Assembly (NCBI RefSeq): GCF_002797735.1 | Contig: NZ_PGFG01000001.1 | Location: 2,460,001-2,524,000 of the forward strand | DNA length: 64,000 nucleotides | Direction of reading: 5' to 3' | From: Thermoflavifilum aggregans | GTDB lineage: Bacteria > Bacteroidota > Bacteroidia > Chitinophagales > Chitinophagaceae | Shown: one piece after another, positions 43,493-52,093 of the stretch | How the letters are laid out: every line of letters begins with the position of its first letter | How positions within the stretch are numbered: position 1 is the stretch's first letter | Program-made: the position numbers and the translations under genes | The notes under the pieces: model-generated | Told to the model about the DNA's origin: nothing | The model's input: only the letters and a program-made list of their open reading frames with translations | Databases searched by the model: none

Positions 43493-44305
43493 ATGGAATT
43501 GGCATCTCTCATTCAGGAAGCCTGGCAGGATCGGACTCGTTTGCAACAATCACTCTATGCAGAAGCTGTTCGTGAAGTGATCCGCCAGCTCGATCAGGGT
43601 AAACTGCGGGTAGCTACCCGCAATGCTGATGGCTGGGTTACACACGAATGGATCAAGCAAGCTATTCTCCTGTATTTTGCCGTTCAGCAGATGCAAGTGA
43701 TGGAGCTTCCCCCTTTTGAATTTTATGATAAAATACCCCTGAAAAAAAATTTTGCTGAAATAGGTGTACGAGCTGTACCTCCGGCCACAGCAAGATATGG
43801 CGCCTATCTGGGGCCCCAGGTAGTGCTGATGCCTTCCTATGTAAACATCGGTGCCTATGTGGACGAGGGAACCATGGTAGATACCTGGGCAACCGTGGGT
43901 TCCTGCGCACAAATCGGCAAAAATGTGCATTTGAGTGGGGGTGTGGGAATCGGCGGTGTGCTGGAGCCTCTTCAGGCTTCACCCGTGATTATCGAAGACG
44001 GATGCTTTATCGGTTCGCGCTGCATCGTGGTAGAAGGTGTGATCGTCGAACAGGAAGCCGTATTGGGTGCCAATGTCGTGTTGACACAATCCACCAAAAT
44101 CATTGATGTAACGGGCAATGAACCTGTCACCTATAAAGGTCGTGTGCCTGCCCGTAGTGTGGTAATTCCCGGCAGCTATACAAAAAAATTCCCTGCGGGA
44201 GAATTTCAGGTAAGTTGTGCGCTTATCATCGGGAAACGCAAACCTTCCACCGACCTGAAAACCAGTTTGAATCAGGCTCTGAGAGACTTTCAGGTGTCGG
44301 TATAA
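43493..44305 (+). CDS. dapD: 2,3,4,5-tetrahydropyridine-2,6-dicarboxylate N-succinyltransferase
   Basis: Lysine and meso-diaminopimelate synthesis, succinylase branch: succinyl-CoA plus tetrahydrodipicolinate to N-succinyl-2-amino-6-oxopimelate. Start at 43493 (270 residues), after its promoter. The C-terminal two thirds is a left-handed beta-helix of hexapeptide repeats: VPPATARYGAYLGPQVVLMP, YVNIGAYVDEGTMVDTWATV, GSCAQIGKNVHLSGGVGIGG, and later EDGCFIGSRCIVVEGVIVEQ. The N-terminal helical part binds acyl-CoA/substrate. It supplies the cell-wall precursor. It is a single-gene unit. Confidence 0.96.
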   Translation: MELASLIQEAWQDRTRLQQSLYAEAVREVIRQLDQGKLRVATRNADGWVTHEWIKQAILLYFAVQQMQVMELPPFEFYDKIPLKKNFAEIGVRAVPPATARYGAYLGPQVVLMPSYVNIGAYVDEGTMVDTWATVGSCAQIGKNVHLSGGVGIGGVLEPLQASPVIIEDGCFIGSRCIVVEGVIVEQEAVLGANVVLTQSTKIIDVTGNEPVTYKGRVPARSVVIPGSYTKKFPAGEFQVSCALIIGKRKPSTDLKTSLNQALRDFQVSV

Positions 44306-44365
44306 AAGGAAAGAGATTAACAAAACTATAAGGATAATCCCCAAAAGTATCTGCAAATACACAGA

Positions 44366-44373
44366 TAAATTTG
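44366..44373 (+). promoter_or_regulatory. Possible promoter -7 box before a tiny ORF
   Basis: TAAATTTG, perfect TAnnTTTG; no -33 seen. It lies 51 bp before the tiny membrane ORF at 44425. Confidence 0.35.
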
Positions 44374-44424
44374 TGTAAAACTTTACCTGTGAGAAACCTC
44401 CGGGATCAAAGCCCTCCTGATCAC

Positions 44425-44517
44425 ATGCAAGCGCTCACGAAAATACTCGCGATTGTATTGCTGCTGATATTGATAGGATTGATTATTTATTCCCTGCATG
44501 CCAGCCATCAATACTAA
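44425..44517 (+). CDS. Possible 30-residue membrane peptide
   Basis: Open frame of 30 residues: MQALTKILAIVLLLILIGLI followed by IYSLHASHQY. It is one hydrophobic span with a basic N-terminal side (K6) and a polar end, like small regulatory membrane peptides. An in-frame GTG 36 bp upstream would add 12 residues. The TAnnTTTG box at 44366 is supporting evidence. No family recognised; chance occurrence cannot be excluded. Confidence 0.3.
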   Translation: MQALTKILAIVLLLILIGLIIYSLHASHQY

Positions 44518-44528
44518 TGGCGGGCGGC

Positions 44529-44548
44529 CCTGCTTGCCGGCAGGCAGG
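44529..44548. repeat. Near-perfect 20-bp palindrome
   Basis: CCTGCTTGCC then GGCAGGCAGG: arms of 10 bp with one mismatch (G-U in RNA), no spacer. It follows the small membrane gene (leftward) and precedes nothing with a T-tract, so it looks like a REP-like palindrome and not a normal terminator. The same GCCTGCCGG/CCGGCAGG core occurs in the terminator of tRNA-Leu (47251-47274). Confidence 0.5.
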
Positions 44549-44549
44549 T

Positions 44550-44759
44550 TTACTTATAAGTCGGGTTGTAAAGTGTGTTAGATGGGATTTCCACATTGGG
44601 CTTGCCTTTATACCGGTGCACATATAAGCCATAGCACATTCCCAGAAAGAAGGCTACCATAATGGCCACATAGAGGTAAAACAAAAATCTGGAAGTGGAA
44701 GTGCGGCTGGTAAGAATATCGTTATAGTTTGGCCGGACATGATGCAATTCCTGTTCCAT
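44550..44759 (-). CDS. Small membrane protein, unknown function
   Basis: A 69-residue protein with one hydrophobic span (about 25-46, FLFYLYVAIMVAFFLGMCYG), a polar N-terminal part (MEQELHHVRPNYNDILTSRT) and a basic tail (VHRYKGKPNVEIPS). I do not recognise the family. It lies 12 bp after the GT2 gene on the same strand and may be co-transcribed. The stop is followed at once by the palindrome at 44529. Confidence 0.7.
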   Translation of the reverse strand: MEQELHHVRPNYNDILTSRTSTSRFLFYLYVAIMVAFFLGMCYGLYVHRYKGKPNVEIPSNTLYNPTYK

Positions 44760-44771
44760 CGGTAAGGATAT

Positions 44772-45863
44772 TTATTGGTCCTGCAAATTTAGGGTGATAA
44801 GCCGGCTTTTGATGGGAAGGTCAGAAAAAAATTTTCTACTTTTTGCGAAATATTGCCAGATCACAGAACCGGGATAATACCCCTGCAATTCGCACAGGGG
44901 AACGGTTTGCCGGGGAAGCGTGCGGCGGTTTTTACGATACCAGCGGATAAAGTCGCGATGCGCTTTCAAAATAGCCAGCATCTCAGCAGGTGTGCGATGC
45001 GCCATGCCATAAACTATGGAAATCACATCCAGCAGCATTCGGAAAGGGATGCGCCGCCAGCGCTCCCCTCGGCTCAGGTTTCGCGCCATCATCATCAGGT
45101 TGTTGCGATAGTTGAGGTAAGTCTTCTGTGGATTGCCCTGTGGCAGGCTCCCCCCGCCCAGATGATAGACCACAGACTGCGGACAATATCCGATCCGATA
45201 ACCCATTCGCTGCAGACGCCAGCACAGATCAATTTCTTCCATGTGTGCAAAAAAACCGGCATAAAAGCCCCCCGCTGCATGAAAAACCTCTGCCCGGATG
45301 CACAATGCCGCTCCGGAAGCCCAGAAGAGATAAACCGGATCATCATACTGGTGTACATCCTTTTCCAATGTATAAAATAGCCGCCCCCGGCAAAACGGAT
45401 AACCCAACGCATCCAGCCATCCACCCGCAGCACCTGCATATTCAAAATAATCGCGTTGCAAATAGCTACGTAGCTTGGGCTGACAAGCAGCTATCTGCGG
45501 ATGCTGTTCCATAAAGGCAATCATCGGTTCCAGCCATCCGGGCTCTACTTCCACATCCTGATTCAGCAACACATAATATGTGGCCTGCACCCCGCGCAAA
45601 GCCACATTGTATCCTTCGGCAAATCCATAATTGCGGTCATTCAGCAGGCAATGCACATCCGGAAATGCACGACGCACAAAGGCAACCGTATCGTCCGTAG
45701 AAGCATTATCTGCGAGATAAATTTTCAGACGGGGATAAGTGGAGCGGCATACCGAAGGCAAAAAATCGGCCAGTTGCCGGCGTCCATTCCAGCTTAAAAT
45801 CACAACAGCCACCTCCGGTATATGCGAATCCGTTGCAGACAAGCGTTTCTGGTTTGGCAGCAA
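44772..45863 (-). CDS. Glycosyltransferase family 2
   Basis: A GT-A fold glycosyltransferase, cytoplasmic or membrane-associated. The protein is 345-363 residues depending on the start. No in-frame ATG exists: TTG at 45863 or 45842, or GTG at 45812 (giving MAVVILSWNGRRQ) are the choices, and the GTG one fits the family best. Marks: VVILSWNGRRQLADFLPS (sugar nucleotide), YLADNASTDDT, NDRNYGFAEGYN, LLNQDVEVEPGWL (the DxD-like DVE), then WASGAALCIRAEVF and GFFAHMEEIDLCWRLQRMGY (acceptor site). No complete pathway for polysaccharide lies nearby. Confidence 0.85.
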   Translation of the reverse strand: MLPNQKRLSATDSHIPEVAVVILSWNGRRQLADFLPSVCRSTYPRLKIYLADNASTDDTVAFVRRAFPDVHCLLNDRNYGFAEGYNVALRGVQATYYVLLNQDVEVEPGWLEPMIAFMEQHPQIAACQPKLRSYLQRDYFEYAGAAGGWLDALGYPFCRGRLFYTLEKDVHQYDDPVYLFWASGAALCIRAEVFHAAGGFYAGFFAHMEEIDLCWRLQRMGYRIGYCPQSVVYHLGGGSLPQGNPQKTYLNYRNNLMMMARNLSRGERWRRIPFRMLLDVISIVYGMAHRTPAEMLAILKAHRDFIRWYRKNRRTLPRQTVPLCELQGYYPGSVIWQYFAKSRKFFSDLPIKSRLITLNLQDQ

Positions 45864-45918
45864 AAATAGAGATTCTCTGATTCGAAGCCGGAAAATTTAA
45901 AGTCAATCATCTCCTGTC

Positions 45919-45945
45919 TTGCAGGAAGAAAACTTGTTATTTTTG
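45919..45945 (+). promoter_or_regulatory. Promoter of the histidine kinase gene
   Basis: TTG at 45919-45921, 16 bp, TATTTTTG at 45938-45945 (perfect). The ATG at 45959 lies 13 bp on, so the leader is very short. Confidence 0.55.
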
Positions 45946-45958
45946 GATATTTTGGAAT

Positions 45959-47113
45959 ATGCGCTATTTGTTCAGCTGGCGAAATCTCTTGCTGCTTCTG
46001 GCCTGCCTGATCATTGCCACTACCGTGGTATATGTAAACAGCCTGGTGAAACAAATGCAGGCCGAGGAAAAACGCCGCATGGAAGAATGGGTAGAGGCCT
46101 ATCAGCAATTGCAAAAAGCTTCATCTAATGATAATCTGAATCTGGAATTCAAAATCATTGCCAACAACACGACCATCCCCGTCATTGCAGTGAATAACAA
46201 AGGTCAGATCATCGATTCCCGGAATCTGGATTCTGCAAAGATTGCCCGTGATCCTCATTATCTGGCCAGGCAATTAAAGCTATTCAAATCCCAGCATCCG
46301 CCCATCCTCGAGCATTATGATCCACAGCATCCGGAAGCCGTGAATTATTTTTATTACGGAGATTCCATCCTGCTGAAGCAGATTCGCTACTATCCCTATG
46401 TGCAGCTTACGGTTATTGCGCTGTTTCTTATCATCGTATTTATGGCAGTAAGTAGCAGCAACCGCTCCAGCCAGAATCAGCTCTGGGTGGGCTTGGCCAG
46501 GGAAACAGCCCATCAGCTGGGCACACCGCTTTCTTCGCTTCAGGCTTGGGTGGAAATGCTGAAGGAAAATCCGGCACAAATACCCTCTCTGGCCACAGAG
46601 ATCCAAAAAGACGTGGAGCGCCTAAACCTGATTGCCGAACGTTTTTCCAAAATAGGCAGTGCACCGGAGTTTGAAGAAACAGATCTGGTGGGGCTGGTAA
46701 ACAACGTGATGCTCTACGTCAGGAAACGGGCTTCCCAAAAAGTGCAGTTTGCCCTTCGTACCCATGGCGATGCAGAAATGATGGCCCTGGTATCGCCTAC
46801 CCTGTTCAGCTGGGTCATTGAAAACCTGCTGAAGAATGCACTGGACGCTACTGAAGGCCAGGGGAGCATTGAGGTTGACATTTACGATCAGCCCACCCAA
46901 TGGTGGATTGATATCAGTGATTCCGGTAAAGGCATTCCCAAACACCTGTGGAATAAAATTTTCAAGCCGGGCTTTACTACCAAAAAGCGGGGCTGGGGAT
47001 TGGGTCTTTCCTTAGCCAAGCGCATTGTGGAAACCTATCACAAGGGCAGGCTGCTGCTGAAATCGTCCGAACCCGGTAAGGGCAGCACGTTTCGCATTGT
47101 GCTATACAAATAA
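45959..47113 (+). CDS. Sensor histidine kinase
   Basis: A 384-residue membrane kinase. TM1 at about 7-30 (NLLLLLACLIIATTVVYVNS), a periplasmic sensor of roughly 110 residues, TM2 at about 145-165 (VQLTVIALFLIIVFMAVSSS). The dimerisation domain has the phospho-acceptor H185 in ARETAHQLGTPLSSLQAWVE, and the ATPase has N (LLKNALDAT), G1 (ISDSGKGIPKHLW), F and G2 (FKPGFTTKKRGWGLGLSLAK) boxes. The HQLGTPLSSL form is typical of Bacteroidota kinases. No response regulator is adjacent, so the partner is elsewhere. It is divergent from the GT2 gene. Confidence 0.94.
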   Translation: MRYLFSWRNLLLLLACLIIATTVVYVNSLVKQMQAEEKRRMEEWVEAYQQLQKASSNDNLNLEFKIIANNTTIPVIAVNNKGQIIDSRNLDSAKIARDPHYLARQLKLFKSQHPPILEHYDPQHPEAVNYFYYGDSILLKQIRYYPYVQLTVIALFLIIVFMAVSSSNRSSQNQLWVGLARETAHQLGTPLSSLQAWVEMLKENPAQIPSLATEIQKDVERLNLIAERFSKIGSAPEFEETDLVGLVNNVMLYVRKRASQKVQFALRTHGDAEMMALVSPTLFSWVIENLLKNALDATEGQGSIEVDIYDQPTQWWIDISDSGKGIPKHLWNKIFKPGFTTKKRGWGLGLSLAKRIVETYHKGRLLLKSSEPGKGSTFRIVLYK

Positions 47114-47141
47114 TACCGTTCCAAACTCAAAGGCATTTTCT

Positions 47142-47149
47142 TATCTTTG
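47142..47149 (+). promoter_or_regulatory. Promoter -7 box of tRNA-Leu
   Basis: TATCTTTG, perfect TAnnTTTG, ending 11 bp before the mature tRNA 5' end. Confidence 0.6.
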
Positions 47150-47160
47150 CTCTCCCAAAT

Positions 47161-47244
47161 GCGGCGGTGGCGGAACTGGTAGACGCACTACTTTGAGGTG
47201 GTAGCGCCCGCAAGGGCATGGGAGTTCGAATCTCCTCTGCCGCA
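47161..47244 (+). tRNA. tRNA-Leu (anticodon GAG)
   Basis: Class II (long variable arm) tRNA of 84 nt. Acceptor GCGGCGG/CTGCCGC, anticodon stem CTACT/GGTAG with loop TTGAGGT giving GAG (reads CUC and CUU), a long variable arm (GCGCCCGCAAGGGCAT area), and T-arm GGGAGTTCGAATCTCCT. CCA is not encoded. A single gene ended by a strong terminator. Confidence 0.97.
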
Positions 47245-47250
47245 CCCAGG

Positions 47251-47283
47251 CCTGCCGGGCCATATACCGGCAGGTTTTGTTTT
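47251..47283 (+). terminator. Rho-independent terminator of tRNA-Leu
   Basis: CCTGCCGG, 8-base loop, CCGGCAGG, then TTTTGTTTT. Perfect 8-bp GC-rich stem, 6 bp after the tRNA end. Confidence 0.88.
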
Positions 47284-47360
47284 ACCTGAAAAATCCTGAA
47301 AATCACGGCTTTTTCCCGGATCCTTCCCGAACAAAATGCCTGAGAATAGCTTCATAATTG

Positions 47361-47368
47361 TAATTTTG
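47361..47368 (+). promoter_or_regulatory. Promoter -7 box of ahcY
   Basis: TAATTTTG, perfect TAnnTTTG, 34 bp before the ATG; no clear -33 at the right spacing. Confidence 0.5.
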
Positions 47369-47402
47369 GCAAACGATTTCTGAATTTAAACACACAACGA
47401 TT

Positions 47403-48731
47403 ATGTCCACTATTTCACATGCAAGGATTGACTTGAGTTTACCTTACAAGGTAAAAGATATTCAGCTGGCCGAATGGGGCCGCAAGGAAATTGAACTGGC
47501 TGAAGCGGAAATGCCCGGTCTGATGGCACTCAGGGAAGAATACGGTCTGAGCAAACCTCTGAAAGGAGCGCGTATTGCCGGCTGCCTGCATATGACCATC
47601 CAAACGGCCGTATTGATTGAAACGCTGATTGAATTGGGAGCTGAAGTGCGCTGGAGCTCCTGCAATATTTTCTCCACGCAGGATCATGCCGCAGCAGCCA
47701 TTGCGGCCAAAGGTATTCCCGTGTTTGCGTGGAAAGGTATGACGCAGGAAGAATTTGACTGGTGCATTGAACAAACCCTTTTCTTCGGCAGCTTCGACCG
47801 CCCGCTGAATATGATTCTCGACGACGGAGGCGATTTGACCAATATGGTGCTCGACCGCTATCCTGAGCTGGTACAGCATGTGAAAGGTATTACCGAAGAA
47901 ACCACCACCGGCGTGCATCGCCTGTATGAACGCATGGCAAAAGGCAAGCTGCCCATTCCTGCCATCAACGTGAATGATTCGGTAACCAAGTCCAAATTCG
48001 ACAACAAATATGGTTGCCGGGAAAGCCTGGTTGACGCCATTCGTCGGGCCACGGATATCATGATTGCCGGGAAAGTAGCCGTGGTTGCCGGTTATGGAGA
48101 TGTGGGAAAAGGATCTGCCCAATCGCTCCGGGGTGCCGGCGCGCGGGTCATCGTAACTGAAATTGATCCTATCTGTGCCCTACAGGCAGCTATGGAAGGC
48201 TATGAAGTGAAAAAGATGATGGATGCCGTAAAGGAGGCTGACATCATTGTAACAGCTACCGGCTGCCGCGATATTATTACCGAGCAGCATTTCCGGCTCA
48301 TGAAGGACAAGGCTATCGTCTGCAACATCGGTCATTTCGATATTGAAATTGATATGGCCTGGCTTAATGCCCATTACGGCCACACCAAGGTGCAGATCAA
48401 GCCCCAGGTAGATAAATACACGATCGATGGAAAAGATATCATCGTACTGGCTGAGGGACGGCTGGTCAATTTAGGATGCGCTACCGGACATCCTTCTTTC
48501 GTGATGAGCAATTCCTTTACCAACCAGGTGCTGGCTCAGATTGAACTCTGGCAACATCACGACCGGTATGAAAACAAAGTGTATGTACTGCCCAAACATC
48601 TGGACGAAAAAGTAGCCCGTCTGCATCTGAAAAAAATTGGCGTGGAACTCGACGAGCTTACCGATGCACAGGCTGCTTATCTGGGTATACCCAAAGAAGG
48701 GCCGTACAAACCAGATTATTATCGCTACTGA
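47403..48731 (+). CDS. ahcY: Adenosylhomocysteinase
   Basis: Splits S-adenosylhomocysteine to adenosine and homocysteine, clearing the inhibitor made by methyltransferases (several lie in this window). It is cytoplasmic and uses tightly bound NAD. The 442 residues match. Marks: [20 protein letters not shown] (substrate site), [46 protein letters not shown], the NAD loop [16 protein letters not shown], and the end [21 protein letters not shown] terminator follows. Confidence 0.98.
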   Translation: MSTISHARIDLSLPYKVKDIQLAEWGRKEIELAEAEMPGLMALREEYGLSKPLKGARIAGCLHMTIQTAVLIETLIELGAEVRWSSCNIFSTQDHAAAAIAAKGIPVFAWKGMTQEEFDWCIEQTLFFGSFDRPLNMILDDGGDLTNMVLDRYPELVQHVKGITEETTTGVHRLYERMAKGKLPIPAINVNDSVTKSKFDNKYGCRESLVDAIRRATDIMIAGKVAVVAGYGDVGKGSAQSLRGAGARVIVTEIDPICALQAAMEGYEVKKMMDAVKEADIIVTATGCRDIITEQHFRLMKDKAIVCNIGHFDIEIDMAWLNAHYGHTKVQIKPQVDKYTIDGKDIIVLAEGRLVNLGCATGHPSFVMSNSFTNQVLAQIELWQHHDRYENKVYVLPKHLDEKVARLHLKKIGVELDELTDAQAAYLGIPKEGPYKPDYYRY

Positions 48732-48762
48732 TAGCATCCCAATCATATTTTGACATACGGAA

Positions 48763-48797
48763 GCCACTCACCACCTGAACGGATGAGTGGCTTTTTT
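48763..48797 (+). terminator. Rho-independent terminator of ahcY
   Basis: GCCACTCA, 13-base loop, TGAGTGGC, then six T. The perfect 8-bp stem lies 32 bp after the ahcY stop. Confidence 0.88.
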
Positions 48798-48929
48798 ATT
48801 CCATTCCATGAACGGCGCTTTTGGTTTTATCAACTTTACGCTATGGATGGGATGGAACTAAAAAACAGGAAGCCCGTGAAAGGTTTTACCCGAATCACGG
48901 TATCAGAGGTTAGGGGAACCGAAGCTTCT

Positions 48930-50081
48930 TTAGCCAAAAATATCCTTGATACGCTCAAAAAAGCTTTTTTCCGATTTATCGGGCTGGGGCTGGAAGTTGG
49001 GTGAATGTTGCATTTTTTCAAGCATCTCCTTTTCTTCCGGGCTCAGATGCTGAGGTACCCAGATGTTGACATGGATCAGCTCATCACCCCGCTCATAGGA
49101 ATTCAGCGAAGGGAATCCCTTGCCCTTGAGGCGGAATATTTTGCCACTCTGGGTGCCGGGCGGGATTTTGATTTTGGCTTTGCCGTCGATGGTTGGGACT
49201 TCCACCGTGGTGCCAAAAACAGCTTCGGGGAAGGAAATATACAGGTCGTAGGCCACGTTCAGACCCTCGCGGTGCAGATAGGGATGCGGTTCTTCTTCCA
49301 CTACGATGAGCAGGTCGCCGGCCAGTCCGCAGTGTTCACCGGCGTTGCCTTTGCCGCTCATGCTGAGCTGCATGCCTTCCTGCACACCTGCGGGAATATC
49401 CACATAAATGGTTTCTTCTCCGTACACCCGGCCGGTGCCTTTGCAATTGCTGCAGCGGGAGGTGATCACGGTGCCTTCACCATTGCAGGTGGGGCAGGTC
49501 ATCACCGTTTGCATCTGGCCCAGGAAAGTCTGCGTAACTCTTCTGACCTGGCCTGAACCTCCGCAGGTGGAACAGGTCTGAAACGATCCTTTGTCCTTTG
49601 CACCGGAGCCCCCGCACACCTCACAGGGCACATATTTTTTGACCTTGATTTTCTTCTGTACCCCATTGGCCATCTCTTCGTAAGTAAGGCGCACCTTGAT
49701 ACGAAGATTGGAGCCTCGTGTTCCTGTTTGCCGATGGGAAGAGGTACGCGTACGGGTGCTTCCGCCGAAAAAGCTGCCGAAGATATCGTCGCCAAAAATA
49801 TCGCTAAACTGGCTGAAGATATCTTCCATGCGCATGCCCCCACCCGAAAAACCTCCCCGCATGCCGGCATGCCCAAAACGGTCATACTGAGCCCGCTTTT
49901 CCGGATCGCTCAGCACCTCATAGGCTTCTGCGGCCTCCTTGAATTTTTCTTCGGCTTCCTTGTTGCCCGGATTACGATCAGGATGATACTGGAGGGCTAT
50001 CTTCCGATAAGCCTTTTTGATTTCATCCTGCGTGGCATTTCGCGAAACCCCTAAAACTTCATAGTAATCGAGCTTCGACAT
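48930..50081 (-). CDS. dnaJ: Chaperone protein DnaJ
   Basis: Co-chaperone that delivers unfolded proteins to DnaK and stimulates its ATPase. The 383 residues have the J domain (about 1-70, [18 protein letters not shown], with HPD), a Gly/Phe region with [10 protein letters not shown], the zinc domain with four CxxCxGxG motifs ([32 protein letters not shown]) and the C-terminal substrate-binding part ending [15 protein letters not shown]. It follows grpE by 51 bp on the same strand; dnaK is not in the window. Confidence 0.97.
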   Translation of the reverse strand: MSKLDYYEVLGVSRNATQDEIKKAYRKIALQYHPDRNPGNKEAEEKFKEAAEAYEVLSDPEKRAQYDRFGHAGMRGGFSGGGMRMEDIFSQFSDIFGDDIFGSFFGGSTRTRTSSHRQTGTRGSNLRIKVRLTYEEMANGVQKKIKVKKYVPCEVCGGSGAKDKGSFQTCSTCGGSGQVRRVTQTFLGQMQTVMTCPTCNGEGTVITSRCSNCKGTGRVYGEETIYVDIPAGVQEGMQLSMSGKGNAGEHCGLAGDLLIVVEEEPHPYLHREGLNVAYDLYISFPEAVFGTTVEVPTIDGKAKIKIPPGTQSGKIFRLKGKGFPSLNSYERGDELIHVNIWVPQHLSPEEKEMLEKMQHSPNFQPQPDKSEKSFFERIKDIFG

Positions 50082-50132
50082 GGGACGCGTAAATTAAAAT
50101 AACGATACACCTGCCGCTTTGTTGCATAAGGG

Positions 50133-50738
50133 TTATTTACCTACCACCACCTTGGCGTGCCGGATGATTTTATCGTTTAACAAATATCCCTTCTGGACAT
50201 AATCCAGCACCTTACCTTTCAGATTTTCATCCGGTGCAGGTACTTCAGAAATAGCCTCATGCAATTCCGGATCAAAATGCGCATGAAGGGTTTCCATCTC
50301 TTTCAACCCTTTGGACTGCAGGATAGACTTGAATTTATTGTAAATCAAATGAATGCCTTCCTTCAGCGCTGTAATATCTTTTGCCTGATCGAGCTGCTGA
50401 ATGGCCCGGTCAAAATCATCGAGTACATCGAGCAACGAAACGATGATTTCCCGGCCTGCCGTCTGCATCAGCTCAATCCGCTCCCGGGCCGTACGTTTTT
50501 TGTAATTATCAAACTCGGCCACCAGGCGAAGATATTTGTCTTTACATTCGGCCAGTTCATTTTCAAGTTTTTCCACCACAGAAGGTTCTTCCATTTCATC
50601 CGACAGATGTGTGGTACCTCCCACATTTTCATCAATATTCAATTCAGCCTGCTGGGCTTCTTCCGGAGGCAATGCGGAGTTATTAGACTGGGTTTCCGAT
50701 TGAGACATACCGTTATGCTGAAGTTCTTTTTCTTCCAT
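50133..50738 (-). CDS. grpE: Nucleotide exchange factor GrpE
   Basis: Releases ADP from DnaK. The ATG at 50738 gives 201 residues; a frame extension to 50783 runs through the promoter box and is excluded. It starts with a disordered acidic part (about 1-60), then a long coiled coil (VVEKLENELAECKDKYLRLV, EFDNYKKRTARERIELM) and the beta-domain end with LDVLDDFDRAI, HAHFDPELHEAISEVPAP and KVLDYVQKGYLLNDKIIRHA. First gene of the grpE-dnaJ operon, with its own promoter. Confidence 0.96.
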   Translation of the reverse strand: MEEKELQHNGMSQSETQSNNSALPPEEAQQAELNIDENVGGTTHLSDEMEEPSVVEKLENELAECKDKYLRLVAEFDNYKKRTARERIELMQTAGREIIVSLLDVLDDFDRAIQQLDQAKDITALKEGIHLIYNKFKSILQSKGLKEMETLHAHFDPELHEAISEVPAPDENLKGKVLDYVQKGYLLNDKIIRHAKVVVGK

Positions 50739-50765
50739 ATCTGTCGTGATTTTACAAGCAAAATG

Positions 50766-50795
50766 CAAAGTTACGTCAGTCAATTATATTGCCAA
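50766..50795 (-). promoter_or_regulatory. Promoter of grpE-dnaJ
   Basis: Leftward: TTG (50795-50793), 19 bp, TAACTTTG (50773-50766). Perfect match of both elements; the ATG is 28 bp on. Confidence 0.7.
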
Positions 50796-50902
50796 TGGCT
50801 GCAGCAAGACAAATTGGCACGATGTTGATGCGTTTGCTGCCTATTGCCTTGCATATCGCATGAAATCTCAGATATTTGAATGTTTGGAAAGCATCAGCAA
50901 TC

Positions 50903-52075
50903 ATGGCAGGTAAGATTATTCTGAAAAAACAGGCAGAAAAAAGGCTCATGGCAGGCCATCCCTGGATCTTCGCTGGCGAAATAGCCAGTGAACAGGTGCA
51001 GGAAGGGCCGGGTGCCATCGTAGATGTTTTCAGTTCCGCACAAAAATTCTGCGGTCGCGGATACTGGAATCCCCAGTCGCAGATCCGGGTCAGGCTGCTC
51101 ACCCGAAAAGAGGAGGCCGTGGATGAAGATTTCTTCTTTCAGCGCATCCGGCAATGCTGGAATTACCGAAAACGCATCGGGTACACAGACAACTGCCGGC
51201 TGGTATTTGCTGAAGCCGATCAATTGCCCGGATTAATTGCCGATAAGTTTGGTGATTATGTAGTGATACAAACCTTGGCTCTGGGCATGGATCGCTGGAA
51301 ATCCTCCATCGTAGCCGCTATTCAGCATATCCTCCATCCTGTCGGTATTTACGAGCGCAACGATGCACCCGTACGTGAGCTGGAGGGTCTGCCTCTGGTG
51401 AAAGGATTTTTGTCCGACACCTTTCCCACCACTTTTCAGATCCGGGAAAACGGATTATTGTTTTGGGTAGATATTGCCAATGGTCAAAAAACAGGATATT
51501 TCCTGGATCAACACATTAACCGCCAGGCCATAGCTCCTTTTGTGAAAGATGCAGAAATACTGGAAGCCTTTTGTTATACCGGCAGTTTCACCTGCCACGC
51601 GGCAGCCTTTGGAGCCAGACATATCACTGCCATTGATGCCTCGGCCGAAGCCCTGCAGCTGGCCCGGCAGAATGCAGCGCTGAATGGTGTTGTCGCCTCA
51701 TGCAACTTTGTGGAAGCCAATGCCTTTGATGTGTTGAAACAATGGGCTGCCGAAAAACGCAGTTTCGACGTGGTGATGCTCGATCCTCCGGCTTTTGCCA
51801 AAAGCCGCCAACAAATTCAAAGCGCCATTACCGGATACAAGGAAATTAATCTGCGGGCATTGAAAATGATTCGTCCCGGTGGATTTCTCATTACTTCTTC
51901 ATGCACCAATCTGATACCAGCCGATCTGTTTTTGCAAATCATCCAGCAGGCAGCTGCCGATGCCAAGCGGCAAATTAGACAGGTGCTGTTTCACACCCAA
52001 CCCCCCGATCATCCGATTGTGTGGGCCATTGAAAGCACGGCTTACCTGAAATTTCTCATTGTCCAGGTACAATAA
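50903..52075 (+). CDS. Class I rRNA methyltransferase, RlmI-like
   Basis: A 390-residue protein of the PUA-containing cytosine-C5 RNA methyltransferase family (RlmI modifies C1962 of 23S rRNA in E. coli). The ATG at 50903 gives MAGKIILKKQAEKRLMAGHP. PUA domain about 1-75 (GHPWIFAGEI), the EEHUD-like middle, then the methyltransferase with EAFCYTGSFTCHAAAFGARH (SAM loop), ITAIDASAEALQLAR and VMLDPPAFAKSRQQIQ. The fold lacks a clear second catalytic Cys, as in RlmI. It is divergent from grpE. Exact target inferred. Confidence 0.88.
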   Translation: MAGKIILKKQAEKRLMAGHPWIFAGEIASEQVQEGPGAIVDVFSSAQKFCGRGYWNPQSQIRVRLLTRKEEAVDEDFFFQRIRQCWNYRKRIGYTDNCRLVFAEADQLPGLIADKFGDYVVIQTLALGMDRWKSSIVAAIQHILHPVGIYERNDAPVRELEGLPLVKGFLSDTFPTTFQIRENGLLFWVDIANGQKTGYFLDQHINRQAIAPFVKDAEILEAFCYTGSFTCHAAAFGARHITAIDASAEALQLARQNAALNGVVASCNFVEANAFDVLKQWAAEKRSFDVVMLDPPAFAKSRQQIQSAITGYKEINLRALKMIRPGGFLITSSCTNLIPADLFLQIIQQAAADAKRQIRQVLFHTQPPDHPIVWAIESTAYLKFLIVQVQ

Positions 52076-52093
52076 GCCTTTGTAAACCCAGTG

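Noticed and set aside
48843-49004. Rightward ORF starting MDGMELKNRKPVKGF
   Set aside because: Most of it is antisense to the end of dnaJ; no recognisable domain and no promoter box.
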